Assembly: GCA_014305015.1 (NCBI GenBank)
Contig: JACRUB010000100.1
Coordinates: 1 to 13,197, forward strand
From: Vulcanimicrobiota bacterium
GTDB taxonomy: Bacteria; Vulcanimicrobiota; Vulcanimicrobiia; Vulcanimicrobiales; Vulcanimicrobiaceae
Direction of reading: 5' to 3'
Length of the DNA: 13,197 bases
Positions 1 through 6,062 of the stretch are shown here, piece after piece. Numbering within the stretch: the first letter of the stretch is position 1; each line of letters opens with the position of its first letter. The notes below the pieces were generated by a model that ran no database searches, was not told the origin of the DNA, and saw only the letters and a list, made by a program, of their open reading frames with translations. The position numbers and the translations under genes are program-made.

Positions 1-55
1 AAAGGCGACCATGACGGCCGCGCTGGACGGCGTCTGGTCCACCGATCACATTTAA
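1..55 (+). CDS. possible 3' end of a plus-strand gene (partial)
   Basis: A plus-strand frame is open from the window edge and ends at TAA (53-55), coding for ...KATMTAALDGVWSTDHI. Almost every codon ends in G or C, like the real genes of the window, and the stop lies 35 bp from the convergent stop of the cupin gene, which is a natural arrangement. The piece is too short to assign a function. A minus-strand frame is also open over the same bases, so this is only a tentative call. Confidence 0.35.
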   Translation, partial: KATMTAALDGVWSTDHI

Positions 56-90
56 CCCAAGAGCCCGGTTGCCAGAGCGCGAATAAGTAT

Positions 91-543
91 TTAGGAATCC
101 CGCGTGGCCAGTGTTATTCCGTGCTTGCCCATAATTTCGGCCATTCGCTGCGGATTCAATGCTTTTTCATCGCCGAGTTCGCGAAAGAACGCTTCTATGC
201 CAGCAGGCGTAAAACTGATCAACAGGCGCCCCGGCACAGCTCCCACATTTTGATAACGATGCGGAATACCGCGCGGGGAGTGCACGAAGGTTCCGGGGCC
301 GCCGCGAACCATATCACTGCCGCACGTAAATTCAAACTCGCCTTCGAGCACGTAGTATGCTTCATTTTCTCGCGAATGCACATGCAGCGGTGGTCCTGCT
401 TGCGGTGGGATCACATCCTCAAGCACGGTCATTTCCCCCGCCGATTCGAGGGCGGTGAGTTTGAGGTTTATTACATTGTTCGGGTACGTAACGCAGGGGC
501 CATTACCGGCCGGCACATGATGAACATGGCGTGCGACATCCAT
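91..543 (-). CDS. single-domain cupin protein (Cupin_2 type)
   Basis: A 150-residue protein with one conserved beta-barrel cupin domain. Cupin motif 1 is visible as H54-V-H56 followed by E61 and the stretch YYVLEGEFEF; motif 2 includes G92-I-P-H95. Together H54, H56, E61 and H95 form the usual metal-binding set. Small stand-alone cupins of this type include quercetin dioxygenase-like enzymes, isomerases and non-catalytic sensors, and the sequence alone does not choose between them; there is no signal peptide, so it is probably cytoplasmic. The ATG start is supported by a good ribosome binding site, AGGAGAG, about 7 nt upstream. The gene stands apart from its upstream neighbour by a 108-bp gap and is probably transcribed on its own. 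Confidence 0.88.
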   Translation of the reverse strand: MDVARHVHHVPAGNGPCVTYPNNVINLKLTALESAGEMTVLEDVIPPQAGPPLHVHSRENEAYYVLEGEFEFTCGSDMVRGGPGTFVHSPRGIPHRYQNVGAVPGRLLISFTPAGIEAFFRELGDEKALNPQRMAEIMGKHGITLATRDS

Positions 544-651
544 TTTTACACTCTCCTATGAGCCGGCATTCTCGATACGACGGGCGTTTCGACGCTGGAT
601 TGCGTTTTTTCCCGCCTTAGAGTGCACGGCCAGCGGTTCGGCTGCAATACG
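544..651. other. intergenic gap between small membrane ORF and cupin gene
   Basis: This 108-bp stretch holds the cupin ribosome binding site and presumably its promoter. I see no convincing -35/-10 pair on the minus strand. A short hairpin, GCGT-TTCG-ACGC on the plus strand (584-595), lies in the cupin leader region. A run of six T on the plus strand at 605-610 does not follow it closely. Confidence 0.4.
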
Positions 652-792
652 TCATTTCCGCTTTCTCGGCACGTGCACTGCAAAATAGTACACCAGAATC
701 AGGGCGACAACATAGATCGGAAAGAGCCAAAAGGGTAACTTGCTCAATAGCTGGGCGCCCGCAGCAGAACCGGGTCCTAACGAGAGAATCAA
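652..792 (-). CDS. small single-pass membrane protein, 46 aa
   Basis: An unreported small reading frame starts at TTG (790-792) and ends at TGA (652-654). Its start overlaps the dinB stop as TTGA, the same junction form seen at NUDIX/scpA and at the SDR gene. The product begins MILSLGPGSAAGAQ, then has a strongly hydrophobic segment at residues 19-40 (LPFWLFPIYVVALILVYYFA plus flanks), and ends in the basic tail PRKRK. This is the shape of a single-span inner-membrane peptide with its positively charged end in the cytoplasm. I do not recognise a family and infer no function; position suggests co-expression with dinB. Confidence rests on the junction pattern and the clear membrane topology, since it lacks an independent ribosome binding site. 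Confidence 0.62.
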   Translation of the reverse strand: MILSLGPGSAAGAQLLSKLPFWLFPIYVVALILVYYFAVHVPRKRK

Positions 793-1829
793 AAGAGTGA
801 TTCTTGCTGGGGTTCTTCCGTCGTTAGTGTTGCGCAGCGAGTGCCCAAGAGCCGGACGGGCATACGGTTGAGATTCGCGCGGCGCAAACAGTATGAACTT
901 GCTTCGTAAATCCGTTCTGCATCGCGTGTCGGCTGCGCCAAATGCGTTTGACGTCCGAAGACGCTGAAGTCATTCCGCTTTATTTTAATTCCAATGGTTG
1001 AAGCGTAAAGACCCTCTTTTTCGAGCTTCTCCGAGAGCTCTTGCGCCTGAACGCGGAGCAGATCGAGCAACTCGTACTCTTCAATCGCGTCATATTCAAA
1101 TGTCTCCTCGGTGCTAATCGATTTCGTTTCGCGTTCCGGCTCGACTTGGCGCAGATCAATGCCCCGCGCGAGGTCGCGCAGCTCATCGCCCCATGATCCG
1201 AAGAAAGCGCGCAGATGCGCATCATCGAGCGCCGCAAGATCGCCGATCTTCTCAATGCCGCGCGCGGCAAGCCTGGGCACCGTTTTCGGACCGATGCCCC
1301 ACAAGCGTCCGACAGGCAGCGAGGCAAGAAAGTCTGCTTCTTCGCCCGGCCGCACGACTTTCAGACCATTCGGTTTGCAGAGGTCCGATGCGATTTTCGC
1401 AACCATCTTTGCACGCGAAACGCCTGCGCTCACTGTAAGTTGCGTGCGCTCAAGTACTGCCGCGCGAATGCCTTTCGCGATTTCTTCTGCGCGCTCTATA
1501 GTAACATCACCGAGATCAACAAACGCTTCATCGAGTGAGAGCCCTTGAACGGAGCGGCCATCTTGCGCAAAAACGTCGAAAATCTCGCGCGAGACGACGC
1601 GGTACTTCGCATGGTCCGGCGGCATCACGATCAGCTGCGGGCATGCCTGCAATGCGCGGTAGAGCGGGATTGCGGAACGTACCCCAAACGGACGGGCTTC
1701 ATAAGTTGCGGTGAGAACGACGGCGCGCCGGCTGCTACCGGCAATCGCGACCGGTTTGCCGCGCAGTGAGGGATCGTCGCGAACGGCGACGCTAGCATAA
1801 AATGCGTCAACGTCGAAATGCGCGATTAT
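789..1829 (-). CDS. dinB: DNA polymerase IV (Y-family), non-canonical start
   Basis: Error-prone Y-family polymerase for translesion synthesis. Counting from ATA at 1827-1829 the product is 346 residues, the usual DinB length. It begins MIAHFDVDAFYASV, with catalytic D6 and Tyr11 at the steric-gate position; S98-L-D100-E101 supplies the other catalytic acids. Helix-hairpin-helix motifs follow (VGRLWGIGPKTVPRLAARGI) and then the little-finger domain. The C-terminus QQESLF resembles a beta-clamp-binding peptide. No ATG, GTG or TTG occurs in frame between an upstream TGA and the conserved N-terminus; the first TTG (1652) would delete the catalytic Asp. ATA overlaps the nfo stop as ATAA, preceded by AAAGGGG about 10 nt away. 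An ATT start at 1850, adding seven residues, is an alternative. The gene may have a rare start, be made by frameshifting from nfo, or be damaged. Confidence 0.88.
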   Translation of the reverse strand: MIAHFDVDAFYASVAVRDDPSLRGKPVAIAGSSRRAVVLTATYEARPFGVRSAIPLYRALQACPQLIVMPPDHAKYRVVSREIFDVFAQDGRSVQGLSLDEAFVDLGDVTIERAEEIAKGIRAAVLERTQLTVSAGVSRAKMVAKIASDLCKPNGLKVVRPGEEADFLASLPVGRLWGIGPKTVPRLAARGIEKIGDLAALDDAHLRAFFGSWGDELRDLARGIDLRQVEPERETKSISTEETFEYDAIEEYELLDLLRVQAQELSEKLEKEGLYASTIGIKIKRNDFSVFGRQTHLAQPTRDAERIYEASSYCLRRANLNRMPVRLLGTRCATLTTEEPQQESLF

Positions 1830-2674
1830 AGCGCGGCGGCCCCTTTGAATATTAAGCGAATCGTTTCCATGTTGCGAATGTCGTCGGCGTCTTCGCCCGG
1901 CGTCTCGAGAATCGCCATCTTTTCGTGTAATTCAGGACGCGCGGCAAGTGCCCGGAAACCTTCAAAGCCGATGTTGCCGTCGCCGATGTGCCAATGACGG
2001 TCTTTATTCGCGCCGAGCGGCACTTGCGTGTCGTTGAAATGAAACATCTTCACGCGATCGAGTCCGATTTCTTCCGCCGTCTGATAAATAAAGTCATCAA
2101 CGCCGCGCTGCGAATTAATTTCGTAGCCCGCAGCCCACGCATGCGCCGTATCCAGACAAACACCGAGTTGCGGATGATCCACAGTCTTAATAAACCGTCC
2201 CAGCTCTTCTAGGGTTCCACCGCACAACTGGCCGGCACCCGCGGAGTTTTCCATCACGAGCACGACACCGGGCTTAATATCTTCGAGGGACCGCTCGAGC
2301 GCGCGGCAGGCGTCGGCGAAGCCTTCTTCACGGGAACGCTTGCCGTACGATCCCAGGTGTGTGTTCACATACGAAATTCCACCGGCGGCGGCAACCTCCA
2401 AGTCGTTCTTGAGCAGGCGCAGCGAACCAACACAGATCTTCTCGTCATCGCTTGCGAGGTTGATCAGATACGATGTGTGGATCGCCGTCGGAAAGATGCC
2501 GGCTTCTTCGCGCATCGCGCGGAAACTCTCCAAGGATGCGTGATCGATCGGACTAACGCGATATGTTCTGGGATTGGTGCTGAAAATTTGAATCGCGGTA
2601 CAGCCCGCGTTTTTCGCGTGTTGCATGGCGGCGGCATATCCGCCACCTGTCCTCACATGAATTCCCAGGCGCAA
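1826..2674 (-). CDS. nfo: endonuclease IV (deoxyribonuclease IV)
   Basis: AP endonuclease of base-excision repair; it cuts 5' of abasic sites in DNA using three zinc ions. The 282-residue length matches the family (E. coli Nfo is 285). All nine metal ligands are visible at the expected spacing: H66, H106, E142, D175, H178, H212, D225, H227 and E257, within motifs such as N-T-H-L-G-S, LDTAHAWAAG and FHFNDTQVPLG. The start is TTG at 2672-2674, giving MRLGIHVRTGGGY, which fits the conserved family N-terminus; there is no clear ribosome binding site, so translation is probably coupled to the methyltransferase gene ending 2 nt upstream. The 3' end overlaps the proposed dinB start by 4 nt. Confidence 0.96.
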   Translation of the reverse strand: MRLGIHVRTGGGYAAAMQHAKNAGCTAIQIFSTNPRTYRVSPIDHASLESFRAMREEAGIFPTAIHTSYLINLASDDEKICVGSLRLLKNDLEVAAAGGISYVNTHLGSYGKRSREEGFADACRALERSLEDIKPGVVLVMENSAGAGQLCGGTLEELGRFIKTVDHPQLGVCLDTAHAWAAGYEINSQRGVDDFIYQTAEEIGLDRVKMFHFNDTQVPLGANKDRHWHIGDGNIGFEGFRALAARPELHEKMAILETPGEDADDIRNMETIRLIFKGAAAL

Positions 2675-2676
2675 AG

Positions 2677-3411
2677 TTAGAGCGTTTTACCCAGATAAAG
2701 AAACTGCAAGTACCCGAGCGATATGACCGGGTTGCCGGGCCCGTACACTTCACGCAAACGTGCCGCAAGCTGCTCGAAATATTGATCGGCCTTTTTGCCG
2801 AGCGCATCCCGCAAATTCTTGCGCGATCGCTCGTATCCGATAAAGCGGTCCAGCGAAACCGCCAGTCGCCACGGCACCACACGCAGCGTGTGATCGGCAA
2901 GCGGCGCGCGATAGAACTCGAGAAACCCACTCATCGCGGTTTCGGGAGAATCGGCCTCCCACGTCGTTGCGACCTCTTGACTTATCAGTTTGACGGGATC
3001 GTCGTGCATGAGGCTCTTCCACCAAATCGCGATGATCCCACCCGGCTTGGTTACACGAATCATCTCGTTGATTGCCTTGTCGCGATCGAGCCAATGAATC
3101 GCCTGCGCGCAAATTGCGGCGTCGAACGTTTTGTCGCCAAACGGGAGAGTCTCCGCGTTGCCTACTTTGAATTCCCCGTTCAAAATGCGTGCTTCAGCGT
3201 ACTTAAGCATTTCCTGCGAACTATCGATGCCCGTCACACGTGCGCCCTCTTTCGCAAAGGGTTCCGAGGCGAGGCCGGTGCCGCAGGCAACATCCAAGAT
3301 TTTCCCTTGCATCGGAATCCCGTAATCCGTCGCCATCGAATAGAGTTCTAGCGAATACCCGATACGATGAGCGTCGTAATCTTCTGCGAGTTTTGAATAA
3401 TCAGCTGTCAC
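2677..3411 (-). CDS. class I SAM-dependent methyltransferase (type 11)
   Basis: A 244-residue protein with a Rossmann-like methyltransferase fold. Motif I, the SAM-binding loop, is ILDVACGTGLASEPF at about residues 38-52; the acidic end of the second strand is VTGIDSSQEML; motif II/III is FDAAICAQAIHWLDRDKA followed by VTKPGG. The region after about residue 150 is less conserved and would recognise the substrate, which cannot be read from the sequence. The same layout occurs in small-molecule methyltransferases such as UbiE-like and trans-aconitate-type enzymes. The GTG start (3409-3411) overlaps the scpB stop as GTGA, which indicates translational coupling. The neighbours are chromosome maintenance and DNA repair genes, but nothing in the protein points to DNA as substrate. 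Confidence 0.92.
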   Translation of the reverse strand: MTADYSKLAEDYDAHRIGYSLELYSMATDYGIPMQGKILDVACGTGLASEPFAKEGARVTGIDSSQEMLKYAEARILNGEFKVGNAETLPFGDKTFDAAICAQAIHWLDRDKAINEMIRVTKPGGIIAIWWKSLMHDDPVKLISQEVATTWEADSPETAMSGFLEFYRAPLADHTLRVVPWRLAVSLDRFIGYERSRKNLRDALGKKADQYFEQLAARLREVYGPGNPVISLGYLQFLYLGKTL

Positions 3412-4040
3412 AGCGCAACAGCATCCTGCTGGGCGGGCGGAATGTTGGCGGTCATTGCGGCCGTCAGTAAATCGAGCTCAAGCGGTTGCCCTGCTTCAAG
3501 CTCCATCTGCGGCAGATCTTCAAGAGAGCGCAAACCAAAGGACTCGAGAAACTCCGGCGTCGTCTTGTAGAGCATCGGCCGGCCCACTACGTCTTTGCGC
3601 CCGGCTTCTAAAATCAGCCGGCGGTCCAAAAGCGTCGTAACAACGCTCTCTGCGGAAACCCCGCGGATTGCTTCGATTTCGCTCTTGGTGACGGGTTGCA
3701 AGTACGCGATGATCGCGAGCGTCTCCATTGCCGGAGTCGACAGATTCGTTTTCGGAGGCAACAGATATGCCTCAACTACGTCGCGCGCGAGCGGAGCGCT
3801 TGCAAACCGGTACCCGCCTGCGATTTCCCGCAGCACGATACCACGATCCGCGAAATCTTCCTCGATTTTTTGCAGCGTCGAGGCGATCTCGATCTCTGTT
3901 GCATGCGTAAGTTTTGCCATTTGCTTGATCGAAAGTGGCTCGCTGGCAACAAAAAGCAGCGCTTCAACGGGGCGCTGTAAGCGTGCGATGACTTCTTGGA
4001 TCGGCTCGCCACGGCTTTCGAGCGATTCTTCCACGATCAA
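3408..4040 (-). CDS. scpB: segregation and condensation protein B
   Basis: Kleisin-interacting subunit (kite protein) of the SMC-ScpAB condensin, which compacts and segregates the chromosome. The 210-residue protein has the two tandem winged-helix domains of ScpB: the first around residues 22-95 (RPVEALLFVASEPLSIKQMA onwards) and the second around 100-170, with the family signature TLAIIAYLQPVTKSEIEAIRG and then VGRPMLYKTTPEFLESFGL. The start is TTG (4038-4040), which directly abuts the scpA TAA stop (TAATTG) and has AGGGG about 6 nt upstream inside scpA. A GTG two codons later is possible. The smc gene itself is not in the window. Confidence 0.95.
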   Translation of the reverse strand: MIVEESLESRGEPIQEVIARLQRPVEALLFVASEPLSIKQMAKLTHATEIEIASTLQKIEEDFADRGIVLREIAGGYRFASAPLARDVVEAYLLPPKTNLSTPAMETLAIIAYLQPVTKSEIEAIRGVSAESVVTTLLDRRLILEAGRKDVVGRPMLYKTTPEFLESFGLRSLEDLPQMELEAGQPLELDLLTAAMTANIPPAQQDAVAL

Positions 4041-4826
4041 TTAAGACCCCTGACTAGCGGTGACGGTAATCGGAAATAAGCGGATGTCGTCAAATTGTTC
4101 CGGCTGCTCGTACTCGACCCGCCGGCGCCGGATGAGCTCCAAAATCGCCAAGAACGTCACGATAATGGATTCGCGCCCCAGCTCGTGACACAGCGCGGAG
4201 AAATACACTTCGCCTTTTTCGCGCACGATCTTCATAATGTAATCCATTTGGGCTAGAAGCGAAACGCGTTCGCGCGCAATCGTTCGGCGCTCCGGCTTTG
4301 CGTTGCGCAGCATTGCCAAAAAAGCGTTGGTCAGCCGGTTTGGGTCGATGCGGTAGCGTTGCGTAAGATCACTGTTTGGATCGCCCGCGTCGCGATAGTA
4401 AAAGGCGCTGGCCTCGAACTGGCGATTACGCAGCTCTTCGCCGACTTCCCGATACTTTGAGTACGCGATGAGGCGCGCCCGCAGCCGTTCTTCGACCATC
4501 TCGGGTGTCTCGGCGTCGTCATCAAGAAATTCGCTTGGAATTGCCGGTAGCAGTGACTTGGATTTCAGGAAGACTAGCGTTGCCGCGATAACCAAATACT
4601 CGGCGGCGACCTCGACGTCGATCGATTCCATCAGTGTGATGTATTCGAAATATTGCTCGGCCACCGCGGCTAGCGGCACTGTGGCAATATCCATCTGCTT
4701 CTCTTTGACGAGATGCAGCAAAAGGTCTAAGGGTCCGTCGAAAAGCTCAAACGAAACACGCCATGGGGCATCCACGCCCTCCGACGGCGAAGCCGTCTGA
4801 GCTACGAGTTCTTCAGAGCTGGTCAA
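4041..4826 (-). CDS. scpA: segregation and condensation protein A (kleisin)
   Basis: Bacterial kleisin that bridges the heads of the SMC dimer and binds two ScpB molecules. The 261-residue protein carries the hallmark N-terminal motif FELFDGPLDLLLHLVKEKQ at about residues 26-44, a helical section with LVFLKSKSLLP, and a C-terminal winged helix (about 190-250: EVYFSALCHELG, IIVTFLAILELIRRR) which contacts the SMC head. The TTG start (4824-4826) overlaps the stop of the NUDIX gene as TTGA, so the genes are coupled. The first 20 residues are variable, so the exact start is less certain than the identity. Confidence 0.96.
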   Translation of the reverse strand: MTSSEELVAQTASPSEGVDAPWRVSFELFDGPLDLLLHLVKEKQMDIATVPLAAVAEQYFEYITLMESIDVEVAAEYLVIAATLVFLKSKSLLPAIPSEFLDDDAETPEMVEERLRARLIAYSKYREVGEELRNRQFEASAFYYRDAGDPNSDLTQRYRIDPNRLTNAFLAMLRNAKPERRTIARERVSLLAQMDYIMKIVREKGEVYFSALCHELGRESIIVTFLAILELIRRRRVEYEQPEQFDDIRLFPITVTASQGS

Positions 4827-5302
4827 CTCGTGCGCTGCTCTGCGGTCTTCGCGACGATCGGAACGTCGCCGAATGCGGCGGGATTCGCAACAAGGTATTC
4901 GAGGGCCAAATCAACCAAGCGTTTTTCATTCACGTACTTGAGGGCTCGTTTCGCGGACATGATATCAAACCACTGCGCCTCATCGACCTCATGGTCGTGA
5001 TTCGCGGTGTCGCCCGAGAGGTAGCGCATTAAGTAGAAGGTGACGCTTTTTTTGTGCTTGCCGCGGTTGATGTAAAACCAATACGAAATGTCGGAGAGCT
5101 TGGTGATGAGCTCGGCCCAGCAGCCGGTCTCTTCCCGCACTTCGCGAAGGGCTGCTTGCTCGTGCGATTCCTTATGCTCGACGTGCCCTTTGGGCAACGA
5201 CCAGATGCGCGGCGTGCCGCGTCCGATCAGGAGCGCGTCATACGTTGACTCACGCCGGCGCAGCACGAGTCCGCCAGCCGAAACTTCATATTTGATCCGC
5301 AT
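4823..5302 (-). CDS. NUDIX hydrolase
   Basis: Hydrolase of nucleoside-diphosphate-linked substrates, cytoplasmic, 159 residues. A full Nudix box is present at residues 39-61: G39, E45, then REVREETG, matching GX5EX7REUXEEXGU, so the magnesium-binding glutamates are intact. The start SAGGLVLRR and the segments WSLPKGHVE, SYWFY and KSVTFYLMRY resemble the MutT/Ap4A-hydrolase-like group, but the substrate cannot be fixed. ATG start; only a weak AGGG lies upstream. It is the first gene of the scpA-scpB-methyltransferase-nfo-dinB cluster and follows a possible -10 box at 5382-5387. It overlaps scpA by 4 nt. Confidence 0.94.
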   Translation of the reverse strand: MRIKYEVSAGGLVLRRRESTYDALLIGRGTPRIWSLPKGHVEHKESHEQAALREVREETGCWAELITKLSDISYWFYINRGKHKKSVTFYLMRYLSGDTANHDHEVDEAQWFDIMSAKRALKYVNEKRLVDLALEYLVANPAAFGDVPIVAKTAEQRTS

Positions 5303-5348
5303 TTTGCCCTATCACCGCTCGAGGCGGTCCTGCTCTTAAGGACTGGAA

Positions 5349-5369
5349 AGGCGCCCCGCTGGGACGCCT
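5349..5369 (-). other. GC-rich hairpin in the NUDIX leader
   Basis: A 9-bp stem with a 3-nt loop; read on the minus strand it is AGGCGTCCC-AGC-GGGGCGCCT with one G-T pair, followed by TTCC. The T tract is too short for a good terminator. It lies downstream of the TATAAT box, so it could sit in the 5' leader of the NUDIX operon, or act as a weak second terminator for the upstream prepilin gene. Confidence 0.45.
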
Positions 5370-5381
5370 CCGACTGATTTA

Positions 5382-5387
5382 ATTATA
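5382..5387 (-). promoter_or_regulatory. possible -10 box for the NUDIX-scpAB-nfo-dinB cluster
   Basis: The minus strand reads TATAAT, a perfect sigma-70-type -10 hexamer, in an intergenic gap and about 80 nt upstream of the NUDIX ATG. No TTGACA-like -35 is found at 16-18 bp upstream (TCCGCC at 17 bp) and there is no TG extension, so the promoter call is tentative. Confidence 0.35.
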
Positions 5388-5413
5388 CCGAACCCCACCA
5401 AGAAGGCGGATCC

Positions 5414-5437
5414 AAAAGAGGGCTCTCCTGCTCCCTC
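5414..5437 (-). terminator. weak intrinsic terminator after the prepilin gene
   Basis: On the minus strand GAGGG (5433-5437) pairs with CCCTC (5418-5422) across a 10-nt loop and is followed directly by TTTT (5414-5417). It begins 8 nt after the prepilin stop codon, the right place to end the gcv-HD-prepilin transcript. The stem is only 5 bp, so termination may be partial. Confidence 0.45.
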
Positions 5438-5445
5438 GTGGACCG

Positions 5446-6024
5446 CTAAAAGCCGGACGGACTGGGGGCCGGCGTTGGACTGTTGGTGACGATCGGAGCC
5501 GGGGTGCCGCCGAGCGCGATTTGGCACGGCAGCATGATGGTGCTCGTCGCGTTATCGACGGAAAAGGTCAGGGTGTAATTTCCGGCCGCCGGACACGACG
5601 GCTCGGCGCCGAGCGCATTGGTGGTCCAGTCACCGGCCGCCATACTCACGTGGCCGCTGCCCGAGATGAAGATTGAGAAGGTTGGCGCCCCGATCGTCGC
5701 TTCGGCAACATCAGCTTCGGATTGAACCGGCGCAAAATTCGTGGAAGTCACGGCATTCGGTGCTGTGGGGCGGCCGGAAAACACCATCGATTGAAAGCCG
5801 ACTGGACGCGGACCCGCCACACGGGGTTTCACGAGAATTGTGGCGCCGTTTCCACTCGCCGCCGCGAGCGAACGAGCCGCTTGGAGTTGGGCGGAAAACT
5901 CGACCGCGCCTTGGCGCATCGCCATTGGGCGGTTGCCAAAAGCGAACGCTGCGCCGGCCAGCACCAGCATGGCCAGAACGCCGACGGCGATCGCCATCTC
6001 GATCAGGGTGAATCCGCGTTGCAT
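5446..6024 (-). CDS. prepilin-like protein (type IV pilin/type II secretion pseudopilin)
   Basis: A 192-residue protein with a textbook class III signal: MQRG followed by FTLIEMAIAVGVLAMLVLAGAAF. The prepilin peptidase would cut after G4; F5 is the methylated first residue and Glu9 is the conserved +5 acid. The hydrophobic helix inserts in the membrane and the rest is extracytoplasmic. The head domain is rich in small residues, has two cysteines (SCPAAGNYTLTF and MLPCQIAL) about 30 residues apart which might form a disulfide, and ends in a Pro/Thr/Ser tail (SPTPAPSPSGF). The ATG at 6022-6024 is chosen because an upstream extension would bury the prepilin motif and overlap the HD gene; GAAGGGGA lies just before it, unusually close. 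No other pilus gene is nearby, so whether it is a minor pilin, GspH-like or a DNA-uptake pilin is open. Confidence 0.88.
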   Translation of the reverse strand: MQRGFTLIEMAIAVGVLAMLVLAGAAFAFGNRPMAMRQGAVEFSAQLQAARSLAAASGNGATILVKPRVAGPRPVGFQSMVFSGRPTAPNAVTSTNFAPVQSEADVAEATIGAPTFSIFISGSGHVSMAAGDWTTNALGAEPSCPAAGNYTLTFSVDNATSTIMLPCQIALGGTPAPIVTNSPTPAPSPSGF

Positions 6025-6062
6025 TCCCCTTCGGCAGTGCCCAAAACGAAGGCGCAGGAGAC

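Noticed and set aside
584..610. Hairpin GCGT-TTCG-ACGC and T6 run as a plus-strand terminator
   Set aside because: The T run starts 9 nt after the stem, the stem has only 4 bp, and no plus-strand gene precedes it.
789..1652. dinB starting at the first in-frame TTG (1652)
   Set aside because: This would remove about 59 residues including the catalytic Asp and steric-gate residues, while the upstream frame clearly encodes a normal DinB N-terminus.
1826..1850. Programmed -1 frameshift site fusing nfo to dinB
   Set aside because: The frames are related by -1, but the only run (AAAGGGG) is not in the X-XXY-YYZ phase needed for good slippage, so it is kept only as an alternative to a rare start.
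2782..3351. 189-codon plus-strand frame opposite the methyltransferase
   Set aside because: Antisense shadow of a clearly conserved gene; the translation has no recognisable motif.
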